From NCBI GenBank assembly GCA_964503885.1, contig CAZDCD010000036.1:1-33967 (forward strand): 33,967 nucleotides of DNA, read 5' to 3'. The notes beneath the pieces are model-generated. The model was not told the origin of the DNA. It saw only the letters and a program-made list of their open reading frames with translations, and made no database searches. Each line of letters begins with the position of its first letter. Within the stretch, counting starts at the first letter, position 1. This document shows, piece by piece, positions 24,395 through 32,045 of this stretch. The stretch is from CAZDCD01 sp964503885. Its GTDB lineage: Bacteria; Bacteroidota; Bacteroidia; Bacteroidales; UBA10428. The translations under genes and the position numbers were made by a program.

Positions 24395-25222
24395 CTATTC
24401 TTTCATTTCCAGCCATTTCTCGAATGTTATTTCCGGTTTACCTGGTACTGAATCAGTTTCTCCTGATAGTTCAGGTTCTTTTGTTTTTTCAAAATAGGCG
24501 AACAATTCACAGGCACTTTTCAATTCCTTGTTCCGGGTAATTGCAGCTAAACATTTCATTAAACCCAGTGGTGCGGAAGTAACTTTGCTTATTTCAGGAT
24601 AGCATACGTTGCAGTATTTTTCCAGCAGATCTTTCATTAAATAAGGCTTTGGACCAAGAACATAATAGATATTATTCTTCGCTTCCGGTTTCAGGCAGGC
24701 TTCACCAACCATCCGGGCATAATCATCTGCTGCAACCCAATGATATGGAACAGGTTGTTTGCCTAACATCATTGCTTTTCCATTACGTATCATTAGATCA
24801 AGCGATTCGAAAAACCATGACGGACGAAAAATCACGTATGGAATTCCACTTTTGATAATAGCCTGTTCTGCCTGATATTTGTTATCAATCATCCAAAACC
24901 ACCTGTTTTCTTCTGAAACAGTACAGCCTGATACCATGCTGATCAGTTTAATTCCGTTTTTCCGGCATACGGTAACTATTTCCTGCACAGCTTTAGCTTC
25001 ATTCACTTTTGAGAGTGAAATATGAACTGCATCACACCCGTCTGTTGCTTTTTCCAAATCTTGTGTGTTTAGGACATCACCCTGCATGATGTCGTAATCG
25101 TTGTAAAACATAGATGGATTTACTGTTCTGGAAAAAAGGCGAAGTTGAAATCCTTCTTTATCCAACTGCCTGATGACTGGTTTGGCAAGCATTCCGCTTG
25201 CTCCTATTATTAGAATTTTCAT
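24395..25222 (-). CDS. NmrA-like NAD(P)-binding protein (atypical SDR)
   Basis: A 275-residue Rossmann-fold protein. The dinucleotide motif GASGMLAKPVIRQL starts near residue 7, and the Arg in LRLFSRTV after strand 2 suggests NADP(H) preference. The middle resembles NmrA/NAD-dependent epimerase-like proteins (ISMVSGCTV, then IIKSGIPYVIFRPSWFFES and WVAADDYARMV). The classical SDR Tyr-x3-Lys catalytic pair is not evident, so it may sense redox state or act on a quinone-like substrate. A longer reading to 25,342 would overlap the old Crp gene; the ATG at 25,222 directly precedes the Rossmann motif and follows a good -7 element, so I prefer it. Confidence 0.87.
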   Translation of the reverse strand: MKILIIGASGMLAKPVIRQLDKEGFQLRLFSRTVNPSMFYNDYDIMQGDVLNTQDLEKATDGCDAVHISLSKVNEAKAVQEIVTVCRKNGIKLISMVSGCTVSEENRWFWMIDNKYQAEQAIIKSGIPYVIFRPSWFFESLDLMIRNGKAMMLGKQPVPYHWVAADDYARMVGEACLKPEAKNNIYYVLGPKPYLMKDLLEKYCNVCYPEISKVTSAPLGLMKCLAAITRNKELKSACELFAYFEKTKEPELSGETDSVPGKPEITFEKWLEMKE

Positions 25223-25251
25223 GGTTATATTAGTTGATGTTAAATACTGTA

Positions 25252-25296
25252 CAAAACTACGCAGGATAAAATGAATGATTGATTGACAAAAGTCAA
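25252..25296 (-). promoter_or_regulatory. Promoter with FNR-like box upstream of the NmrA/acyltransferase pair
   Basis: On the minus strand TAGTTTTG (25,252-25,259) matches TAnnTTTG exactly, 30 nt before the preferred ATG. TTGAC-AAAA-GTCAA (25,283-25,296) is a perfect 5-N4-5 palindrome of Crp/Fnr type. If the transcript starts about 4 nt after the -7 element, the palindrome is centred near -41, the position of class II activator sites. No TTG -33 element is present at normal spacing, which would fit activator dependence. Confidence 0.55.
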
Positions 25297-25301
25297 AAAA
25301 A

Positions 25302-25800
25302 CTACCGGTTTTTTCTGATCCGGCTGAGTGTTGCCTTGTCAATTCCTAAATATGATGCGATATGACGCAAAGCTACCTTTTTCAGTATTTCCGGATTATT
25401 TTGGATGAAAAGCCGGTACCTCTCACCGGCAGATAAGGTTTGAAATCTTATGGAGCGGTTCATCAGGTTGGTATATTTCATCTCGTCAACATCTTTGGCG
25501 ATTTGCCGCCAAACGGGTAAAATCCGGTATAGCTCCATTATTTTATCGTAGGTTATAACCAGTAAATCAGAATCCTCTGTTGCAATAATATTTTCCCGGG
25601 CGGGTATCTGATTATTGTGACTATTTATGGAGATAACCACATTACCGGGCTGGAAAAAGAGTGTTGTAATATCAGCTTTGTTTGCCTGTTACACGACAAC
25701 ATTTTTTAGATTCGTGCTCATCTGCGGTAAAGTCATATACCAAAAGCATTTATAATTCTTGTCTTTTTTGCCCGGACTTTTATTTATGCTGATTTTTTTT
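25302..25800 (-). pseudogene. Broken Crp/Fnr-family regulator gene
   Basis: The intact downstream frame encodes the end of the cyclic-nucleotide-binding domain and the C-terminal HTH (ALRHIASYLGIDKATLSRIRKNR). It can be extended upstream to DITTLFFQPGNVVISINSH, but then hits TAA at 25,689-25,691. In another frame the missing upstream part continues as LLVYDFTADEHE and RVTGKQ, which runs into TGA at 25,672-25,674. A frameshift therefore lies between about 25,675 and 25,691. Further upstream a TAA at 25,750-25,752 separates KSGQKRQEL from MLLVYDF. These pieces in order match a normal Crp-like beta-roll. The gene is dead unless expressed as the short C-terminal fragment from a GTG at 25,640. Confidence 0.8.
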
Positions 25801-25864
25801 TCAGCAGTTCACCAGCTGCGCGTGTCAGGTACAGGTGCGTTTATCATCACTCCCGGCGAAAGCC

Positions 25865-26545
25865 CTATTGCATTCCCATATAAAGGGTCAGAAAGCTTAT
25901 TGTGTCAAATGTACCGTGTGTAATCATTGGTATAACCAGTTTTTTCTTATTCAGAAAAAAGAGGATTGACTGAAAAACGCCAAAAACACCTGCTGAAATA
26001 ATTCCGTGCATTCCCTGATAATAATGTACGAATCCAAATGCCAAGCCTGCCAATATAATAGAGATCGCTTTGGAGAATAAACTATTGCCAAGCAGGTCAG
26101 TAAGCCTGTTTATCAGGTATCCCCTAAAAATCAGCTCTTCGAATACCGCAGCAATTGTCCAGCTTATAAGTACCCATGTTATCAGTTTTCCTAAGTTTCC
26201 CTTAATACTTCCAATTGAGTCTATATTAGCTGGCGGTAACCAAAGATTTATACCGGGTTCAATGATATAATAGAAGATTATCTGGTAGAAACCTGCTATG
26301 AGAATTCCCACGATGAAGTGCTTCAGTTTTATATCAGAAGTGTCAAATCCGACATCAATCCATTTTAGCTGACGGGTTTTCATTGAAATAATAAACAGGG
26401 CGACTAATAACGGAATGGTAACTCCAAGCTGAATTGTGGACATAGCAATGATAAAGAATACCAATAACTCAATTGATATTCCCCATTTTTTTTGTAAAAC
26501 TGCTTGTAGCTTCATGTCCTGCTTTACTGAAAAAAGGATCTTCAC
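25865..26545 (-). CDS. CPBP family intramembrane metalloprotease
   Basis: A 226-residue multi-span membrane protein of the CPBP (Abi/CaaX-protease-like) family. The three active-site motifs are complete: EExxxR (E136, E137, R141), FxxxH (F170, H174) and HxxxD (H210, D214). Hydrophobic segments cover roughly residues 24-54, 76-95, 121-136, 158-176 and 182-199. It may cleave membrane peptides or mature exported factors; the substrate is unknown. The start is a GTG at 26,545; an ATG at 26,515 is possible, but the extra residues look like family sequence. An intact Crp/Fnr gene ends 50 nt upstream on the same strand. Confidence 0.9.
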   Translation of the reverse strand: MKILFSVKQDMKLQAVLQKKWGISIELLVFFIIAMSTIQLGVTIPLLVALFIISMKTRQLKWIDVGFDTSDIKLKHFIVGILIAGFYQIIFYYIIEPGINLWLPPANIDSIGSIKGNLGKLITWVLISWTIAAVFEELIFRGYLINRLTDLLGNSLFSKAISIILAGLAFGFVHYYQGMHGIISAGVFGVFQSILFFLNKKKLVIPMITHGTFDTISFLTLYMGMQ

Positions 26546-26567
26546 TGCAAAATTGCCGCGTAAATTT

Positions 26568-26591
26568 CAAAGATCAGTTACCATTTGGTAA
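26568..26591 (-). promoter_or_regulatory. Candidate promoter and palindrome before the CPBP protease
   Basis: TTACC-ATTT-GGTAA (26,578-26,591) is a perfect 5-N4-5 palindrome. Just downstream on the minus strand, GATCTTTG (26,568-26,575) is one mismatch from TAnnTTTG. A factor bound to the palindrome would overlap the polymerase site, fitting repression. The regulator could be the adjacent Crp/Fnr protein. Confidence 0.35.
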
Positions 26592-26595
26592 AAAA

Positions 26596-27177
26596 TCATG
26601 TTATTTGTTTTCTCAATCTGCTCAGGCTTTGTGGTGTAATGCCAAGGTATGAGGCAATGTATTTTTGCGGGATTCGCTGAAAAATGCCGGGAAATTTCTC
26701 AAAGAGCATAAGGTATCTCTCCAGTGCGGTTTTTGTAAGCAGGTCTATCTGTTGTTGCTGTTTTTCCAGAAAAGAAGCTTCAGCGGCTATCCTTAGGATC
26801 TTTTGTGCAACATATTCTTTACTTAGCATATGAAAATTTTCCCTTGACATTCTCAGCATCTCAGATTTTTCAATTGATATGGTCTGGAGTGGTGACTCCT
26901 GTTTGATAAGCAATGACATATAATCGCAAAAAAAATTATTCTCAAAAGCAATATCGATACAAACAAAATTGTTTTTCCGCCAAAGAAGAATACCTGCACT
27001 ACCTTTCAGGATAAAATAGAAATATTTTTCCGTGGTATTTGCCTGTTTCATGACCTCCTCCTTTTCAAAGGAAACAGTTTCACAATGCCTGGCAAACTCA
27101 ATCCAGGTTTCAATTGGCATTTCAATATAGGGATCGAACGATTTTTTTAAAATCTGTGCAAACATTGTAAAGGTCAA
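26596..27177 (-). CDS. Crp/Fnr family transcriptional regulator
   Basis: A 193-residue regulator. The N-terminal cyclic-nucleotide-binding-like beta-roll covers about residues 10-115 and includes EEVMKQANTTEKYFYFILKGSAG. A long dimerization helix follows, then a C-terminal winged HTH (IPQKYIASYLGITPQSLSRLRKQ). No cysteine cluster of the FNR iron-sulfur type stands at the N-terminus, so it is not an oxygen-sensing FNR in the strict sense; the ligand is unknown. It is transcribed toward the CPBP protease gene. A paralogue (25,302-25,800) is broken. Confidence 0.92.
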   Translation of the reverse strand: MTFTMFAQILKKSFDPYIEMPIETWIEFARHCETVSFEKEEVMKQANTTEKYFYFILKGSAGILLWRKNNFVCIDIAFENNFFCDYMSLLIKQESPLQTISIEKSEMLRMSRENFHMLSKEYVAQKILRIAAEASFLEKQQQQIDLLTKTALERYLMLFEKFPGIFQRIPQKYIASYLGITPQSLSRLRKQIT

Positions 27178-27487
27178 TTTAATCCGGTCTTTTCATTATT
27201 AATTAAGGAATCCGGTTTTACATAACGCCTGACTTACCCATAGAAAGCACATTTCTGATAATGTATGTTTATTAGAACTATTCATTAAAGTTAAGCAATA
27301 TCACCATATAAGTGAATACATAATCATGAACACGAGTAACATAGTGCTTGAAAACCTGTACTTCAAATGATGAATGTCAATGCTCAAAACAATAGAAATA
27401 AGGCCTGATTTAGAGGATGATTTGTAAAAATATGAAACACTACAAGAATGTGCAACGGCTATCTTGGCTGAGGGCAGGTAACTATCT
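27178..27487. other. Intergenic region, no convincing gene
   Basis: AT-rich spacer between the Crp/Fnr gene and the secreted protein gene. AATCCGGT occurs twice (27,181 and 27,209), near the expected promoter of the regulator. A minus-strand frame of 64 codons from a TTG (27,301-27,495) has no recognisable features and is not called. Confidence 0.4.
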
Positions 27488-28126
27488 TCATTCAACCGTT
27501 TTATTTACCAAATCAATGTATTTTAAGAGTATTTCAAGCGAGTCATTGTTAGGTTCATGTTGAAAATTAAAAAGCAACTCATAGTATGGCTGAAGGATTT
27601 TTATCATATAGTCCCTGGTCAATAAATTTATCATACCTGTTTCCATATTCAATACGTAATGTATTTTATTCTCATTTTCGGATGCAATCATTGTACCTGT
27701 AACAAATGCACCGGTCAATCCATAAGTAAAAGCAGCATTGTTAAGCCCGGCTTCTTGTGCTAATGTCTTTATAGGTAAGCCTTTAAAATATGAGTATTTT
27801 CCAAATTTGGTTATTTTTATATATCCATTTACCATGCCGATTCTCTTTAAATTTAAATAAAAAGTACTGTCGTTATAAATTCCCCATACTGAATATTTGA
27901 TTAAACTTTTTTTAATCTTTTTATTTTTTGATTTTACTCTATACAGTTCAGGAATCTTTTTACTATTCTTTTTTATAAAAATAAAGTCGGTTTCATAGAG
28001 TGGCTTATTCTTGTTAAAATCAACACTATTTCTATAGGCTCCGTTCTTAATAGCATTTGACTGGCAATTGGTTTCTTCAAAACAAATTGTCAATACCAGA
28101 ATTGCTATGATATACAATTTTGTCAT
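27488..28126 (-). CDS. Secreted protein of unknown function
   Basis: The protein is 212 residues. The first ~21 (MTKLYIIAILVLTICFEETNC) form a signal peptide, perhaps with lipobox-like cysteine C21 although the -3 residue is unfavourable. The mature part begins with NGAYRNSVDFNKNKPLYET and contains VWGIYNDSTFYLN and YSYFKGL. This pattern resembles a family of Bacteroidota envelope proteins of unknown function that I tentatively associate with DUF6563. The second half includes a small Gly/Ala-rich segment (AAFTYGLTGAFVTGTMIAS) that could be membrane-associated. It stands alone, with a hairpin just upstream. Composition is AT-rich compared with the core genes. Confidence 0.72.
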   Translation of the reverse strand: MTKLYIIAILVLTICFEETNCQSNAIKNGAYRNSVDFNKNKPLYETDFIFIKKNSKKIPELYRVKSKNKKIKKSLIKYSVWGIYNDSTFYLNLKRIGMVNGYIKITKFGKYSYFKGLPIKTLAQEAGLNNAAFTYGLTGAFVTGTMIASENENKIHYVLNMETGMINLLTRDYMIKILQPYYELLFNFQHEPNNDSLEILLKYIDLVNKTVE

Positions 28127-28148
28127 AGTCTTTGTCTTCTACCATTCC

Positions 28149-28185
28149 CATAAACACAACCTGCAGCAGGCGAGTTGTGTTTATG
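28149..28185. other. Perfect 12-bp hairpin upstream of the secreted protein
   Basis: CATAAACACAAC (28,149-28,160) and GTTGTGTTTATG (28,174-28,185) pair perfectly around a 13-nt loop. It lies 23-59 nt upstream of the start of the minus-strand gene, in its likely promoter or leader. No T-tract follows on either strand. A second, weaker inverted repeat (TTCGGT...ACCGAA) lies near 28,257-28,285. Confidence 0.45.
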
Positions 28186-28333
28186 CCTAATTATAGCATT
28201 CGTTGTTGTCCCTCCACAACCCGCACAATAACTAGAAAATATTTTAGATTCTTATTTTCGGTTCCGATTATTCTTTGTACCGAACCCGAGAAAAAATCAA
28301 ATCCATCAAACCATCTCCGCCCTTTCAACAGCC

Positions 28334-30259
28334 TTACTGCATCGGCGGGTAAGCACCCACATAAGGTTTATAATCAGCGGGCAGGCCCAGCAGTTTTATG
28401 ATGCCTTCCGGCAGTTCCGCGGCCGCCTCTGTTCCCGGAAATCCTTTCAGCACCTGGTAATTGCCCAGGTATGGGCTTTTAAACAGGGCAATGTCATCAT
28501 ACAGGTAGTACCTGGCCCCGGTGGAAAAATCGGCATATACCTTGTGCAGGCTTGCCGGTGTTTCGAAAAGCCCCTGGCAGTCGCCGCCAGGCACCGGACT
28601 GAATACTACAAGCGGACCGGGGGTTTTGCCCGGCATATTTACATACACATTGTTGTCGAGCTGTTTCAGCATGGGTTTGTTCAGCTGGCTGCACATCACA
28701 TCGGGCTGCCATACAAACAGCAGGGGCCTGTGGTAATTTGCGTCCCCTGTAAGGAGGTTGTTCACGAAAACATGGCCCACACGCTTATCCACATCGGGAC
28801 CTGTACTCGGATGCCACCCGAAATGGTCATTGACGGCGCTCCGCTCATTGCGGCCGATGCATGCGGTGCTGTTCACAAAGGTGTTCTGGTATATTCTGGC
28901 ATTAGAGCTGTTGAGGATAAATATACCCTGGTCGCAGTTTACGAATACATTTCCGGCGCAAACCACCCCTTTGGATATTTCAAAAAAGAACCCGTTTTCG
29001 CTAGGATAAGGCCTCTTCGGATTAAATTCCCTTGCAGGGTTGCCGACGCCTTCCACCCAGTTGTTGGTAAATACGCCGTCGACATTTCCCACATCATACC
29101 AGATGCCGTTCGAATAAGGGAGATCGATCACCAGGTTGTCGTTGCAGGTTACGCGGTAACACTGGTTGAATATTTTCACTGCCGCAGGGTAATAACCCAC
29201 ATAGTGTTCTATGTTGTTGTGGGTGAAAATGTTCTTTTCGAGGAGGCAGTCCGACGAGCTTTCGAGATATATCCCTTCGGTGCTCGTGTCGCTGATCTTG
29301 CAGTTACGCAGGATCAGGCTGTCGCCCCTGAGTTTTGCCGCTATCCGCGAACAGAACGATATGGTGCAGTGTTCAAGCACCGTTCCCATCACTTCTTTTC
29401 CGTGTTCTGCTTCGGGCGATAATCCTTCGGGAAAGGTCCCCTCGATCTCTAATGCCCGGAAAGCATATTGTGTAAAGGTGATCCCACGGATCACCGGTCC
29501 CTTGTGGTCGGTAATCTTGCCGTTCGCCTTGCCGGTGACCCTGTGCAGCCCCACATCAAAAGCAGTGACCTCTATCATGTGCGTCGACGGGTCTACGCCG
29601 ACATATACCAGGCTGTCTTCATAATTTATATAATAGGTGTTTTCGTCCACATCGCCTTCCCAGCCCACTGATTGCAGAAACCTGCCGTCGGCAAAGACCA
29701 TATCGTTGTTGAACCGGTGCATCGGCATATTCTTGCCGAATCTGCTGCGGTACCACCAGTCCTGTGGCCCCGAGGGGAAAAGGCGCGACCATTTGGCGGT
29801 CCACAACCCGTTTTTCAGGTTGGTCCATGTTTCGGGAATATAGGTGCCTTTCAGCACAGGCTGTTCATCGGCATAAGGCTGTATAATGATACCCTGGTTC
29901 AGGACAAGATTGCCGGTCCTGTATGTTCCCCCACGCAGAATAATGGCATCTCCTGTTACCACACGTTTGATAGCAGCCTCCAGTGTGGTTGGTTCTGCAA
30001 GCAATTCCCCCGAATTGTCTATATTTCCGTTGGGGGCTACATAATATATTTTCCCCGGTATCTGCGGTATGGCGTATGTCTGCCTTATTGGTCCGTAAGG
30101 TCCTCCCGAAGGTTGCGCCGTTACCGGAATGACCGAAGTGAGCATGCAACCGAATATAAGGATAATGCGGGAGCTGCCATGCCGGTTTCTACGAAACATC
30201 TGAGTATGTTTTCGGTGGCCGCACCGGTTAAGAATTTCAGTGAGTAGCAGTGTTTTCAT
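28334..30259 (-). CDS. Secreted right-handed parallel beta-helix protein
   Basis: A 641-residue protein. The mature region begins after an N-terminal signal (RIILIFGCMLTSVIPVTAQ). The ATG at 30,199 (residue 21, MFRRNRHGSSR) gives a more conventional signal peptide than 30,259. A DUF1565-like start (IYYVAPNGNIDNSG, then GDAIILRGGTYR) is followed by a long series of short strands typical of pectin-lyase-like parallel beta-helices (VIRGITFTQYAF, LRNCKISDTSTEGIYLES, LLEKNIFTHNNIEHYVG, IYQNTFVNSTACIG). Such proteins bind or cleave polysaccharides; the catalytic residues are not identifiable by eye. No neighbouring glycan-utilisation genes are present. Its GC content is higher than that of the neighbours at 23-28 kb. 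Confidence 0.85.
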   Translation of the reverse strand: MKTLLLTEILNRCGHRKHTQMFRRNRHGSSRIILIFGCMLTSVIPVTAQPSGGPYGPIRQTYAIPQIPGKIYYVAPNGNIDNSGELLAEPTTLEAAIKRVVTGDAIILRGGTYRTGNLVLNQGIIIQPYADEQPVLKGTYIPETWTNLKNGLWTAKWSRLFPSGPQDWWYRSRFGKNMPMHRFNNDMVFADGRFLQSVGWEGDVDENTYYINYEDSLVYVGVDPSTHMIEVTAFDVGLHRVTGKANGKITDHKGPVIRGITFTQYAFRALEIEGTFPEGLSPEAEHGKEVMGTVLEHCTISFCSRIAAKLRGDSLILRNCKISDTSTEGIYLESSSDCLLEKNIFTHNNIEHYVGYYPAAVKIFNQCYRVTCNDNLVIDLPYSNGIWYDVGNVDGVFTNNWVEGVGNPAREFNPKRPYPSENGFFFEISKGVVCAGNVFVNCDQGIFILNSSNARIYQNTFVNSTACIGRNERSAVNDHFGWHPSTGPDVDKRVGHVFVNNLLTGDANYHRPLLFVWQPDVMCSQLNKPMLKQLDNNVYVNMPGKTPGPLVVFSPVPGGDCQGLFETPASLHKVYADFSTGARYYLYDDIALFKSPYLGNYQVLKGFPGTEAAAELPEGIIKLLGLPADYKPYVGAYPPMQ

Positions 30260-30336
30260 AGTGTTCTGTTTTTAAAAAAGAAAGAAAAATATCACCCGAT
30301 GCCGGTATGAGACTGGGTTAAATGTAAAGCTAATAA

Positions 30337-30690
30337 AAATACGGTAATTCCAAAACCAGGGTGCCGGATCATTCCTTTATCGATTCCCTGGCGTTGCGCC
30401 TCGGTGACAACGAGGTGATATGCCATTATTTCGGTCCGGCACATACAACCGATAATATCGTAGCATGAATCTCTTCGGAACAGATATTATTCGGCGGCTG
30501 CATGATTAAACCAATGAATGCCGCAGGATTGGGAAATACAGCCGATGCTGATCCGGCCGAATGGCCAAAAACCCTTGAGAACGTTTTAAAGAGCTATCCT
30601 TCGGCAAAGATCGTGATACCGGGGCATGGAAACCCGGGAGGAATTGACCTGATCAGGCATACATTGGATTTGTTAACAGCCAGTGAATAA
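30337..30690 (+). pseudogene. C-terminal half of a subclass B1 metallo-beta-lactamase, interrupted by a stop
   Basis: Reading through one TGA (30,466-30,468), the frame gives VPDHSFIDSLALRLGDNEV, then FGPAHTTDNIVA, the stop, SSEQILFGGCMIK, AGLGNTADADPAEWPKTLE and AKIVIPGHGNPGG. Three zinc ligands of B1 enzymes are preserved: His in GPAHTTDN, Cys in GGCMIK and His in IPGHG. The stop stands where B1 enzymes often have a bulky residue, so TGG to TGA is likely. The N-terminal half with the HxHxD motif is absent: upstream is an in-frame TAA (30,334-30,336) and non-coding sequence. It is a relic, not a functional resistance gene. The rest of 30,260-30,695 holds nothing else. Confidence 0.85.
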
Positions 30691-30695
30691 GCTGC

Positions 30696-31844
30696 TTATC
30701 GCTTAACCCGTTTTTTCAGCAGCCCGGCGATTATTCCCATTAGCAATAGCACAGCCACGACAATGCTCAGAATGATCGCCCAGGTATTGACAATTCTTGA
30801 TTCGGCATACATCACATAATCACCCGCAAAAAAGTACTCGAACTTAATGGTCCATCTTATGCTGTTGCCATCAATAAGTTGTGCATTCGTGCCAATCATC
30901 AGCCCGGGCATGATCATGGTATTGAAATAGTCATCTGTTCCGGGATCATATAACTTGTTGATCTGATCCGAGAAAACATCAAACCTTCTTTTATTCGACT
31001 GGTAGAGTGCGGTGCTGTCGATTCCCAGCATTCCGGCAGTTGCATCGATCAGGCTTGTTTCAAGATCGCTTCCGAAATTCATGTCGAACAGGAATTTGAT
31101 GATCGAGAATACCGAATCCTTTTTTATCCTGTATGTTTCTTCGAGCGCCGGGTAATCCTTTTGCAGACCTTCCGTTACAATGCGGCTGAATTCTTCAAAG
31201 ACGTTAGCGGATTCCCAGTCATAGAACTTTTTTTCTATTGTGCGTTTCAGTGAGTCGGCTCTTATGCTGTCAGCATGCGAAAAAACAGGGATTCCGGCCG
31301 GATCGGTTCTTCTGACAATGCTATCGGTGGCCGGGGAATATACATAGGTTGAATCGTTAAAAACAAATTCGATCTCGCTTTCGGTCAGGTAATTGCTTGC
31401 AGGAAAATGTCTGAAAGGAAAATATTGTCTGTATGTCTCCGTAAATTTCATGTAAGTGAAGAACCACCTGAATTTTTTATCCAGCCTGGTATCCATTCTT
31501 ATAAGCTTTCCCCATGAAGAATCCGGTTGCATTTCGCTGTTCAACTGCCGGTAATCCACAAAATGTTTTTCCGCGGTAAGCACGTATTTCCGGGTGGAAT
31601 CGGAATGTCCATCTCCGGGTTTTGTATATTCCCAACCGGTGGTGATATTCCATGAACTGTCGGCAGGTACAAAAGCCGAACCTTCATAAAAAGATCCGGA
31701 ATCGCTGCGCATTACCCGTATTATCCTGTCAATCGATCCGTCCGGGTTTACCCGGGTGGTGATGTCATAATCAAGGCATCCATGCAAAAAGAGTACCAGC
31801 AGTACCAGGACAGGAAGTTTTGAAATAGTACCGGGTGTTTTCAT
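30696..31844 (-). CDS. Lipoprotein-like protein with C-terminal membrane anchor, function unknown
   Basis: I do not recognise this 382-residue protein. The N-terminus is a lipoprotein-type signal peptide with lipobox LHGC (C23). The mature part starts with YDITTRVNPDGSIDRIIRVM, a beta-rich pattern seen in secreted proteins of unknown function. The middle is rich in aromatic and charged residues. A single C-terminal transmembrane helix (about residues 353-376) ends with KKRVKR, so the C-terminal tail would face the cytoplasm if the lipidated end is outside. A palindrome lies 20 nt upstream of the start. Confidence 0.78.
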   Translation of the reverse strand: MKTPGTISKLPVLVLLVLFLHGCLDYDITTRVNPDGSIDRIIRVMRSDSGSFYEGSAFVPADSSWNITTGWEYTKPGDGHSDSTRKYVLTAEKHFVDYRQLNSEMQPDSSWGKLIRMDTRLDKKFRWFFTYMKFTETYRQYFPFRHFPASNYLTESEIEFVFNDSTYVYSPATDSIVRRTDPAGIPVFSHADSIRADSLKRTIEKKFYDWESANVFEEFSRIVTEGLQKDYPALEETYRIKKDSVFSIIKFLFDMNFGSDLETSLIDATAGMLGIDSTALYQSNKRRFDVFSDQINKLYDPGTDDYFNTMIMPGLMIGTNAQLIDGNSIRWTIKFEYFFAGDYVMYAESRIVNTWAIILSIVVAVLLLMGIIAGLLKKRVKR

Positions 31845-31863
31845 GGTGTTGAGGTTTGATGGT

Positions 31864-31879
31864 TAACCCCAGTGGGTTA
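31864..31879. promoter_or_regulatory. TAACCC-CAGT-GGGTTA palindrome
   Basis: A perfect 6-bp inverted repeat with a 4-nt centre, 20 nt before the minus-strand lipoprotein gene. The 6-N4-6 layout could be an operator or a leader hairpin. No clear -7 element is seen. The remainder of 31,880-32,045 is featureless. Confidence 0.35.
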
Positions 31880-32045
31880 CTTCGTTGCTAAAAAACAGTA
31901 CAACCGTGGCGATCATTACCGGCAATTCAATATGCAAGATAAAGATTTTAAGGGAATAGTTTAACGGATACAGGAAAATAACATGCGGGTCGTGCCGGAA
32001 AACAGGTTACCTGCGATCTGCCGCTATACTAATGGCAGCAAGGCA

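Noticed and set aside
25223..25342. N-terminal extension of the NmrA-like protein by 40 residues
   Set aside because: It would cross the promoter, FNR-like box and the end of the Crp pseudogene, and the Rossmann motif normally starts at the N-terminus.
27301..27495. 64-codon minus-strand frame with a hydrophobic end
   Set aside because: It needs a TTG start, overlaps the neighbouring stop by 8 bp, and shows no family pattern; chance in AT-rich DNA is more likely.
28544..29422. Long + strand reading frame (292 codons) opposite the beta-helix gene
   Set aside because: Composition is unnatural and it lies fully antisense to a well-supported secreted protein; it is a shadow of that gene's codon bias.
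30502..30690. Small 62-codon protein as an independent gene
   Set aside because: It is only the tail of the metallo-beta-lactamase relic after the TGA codon; the homology continues upstream of its ATG.
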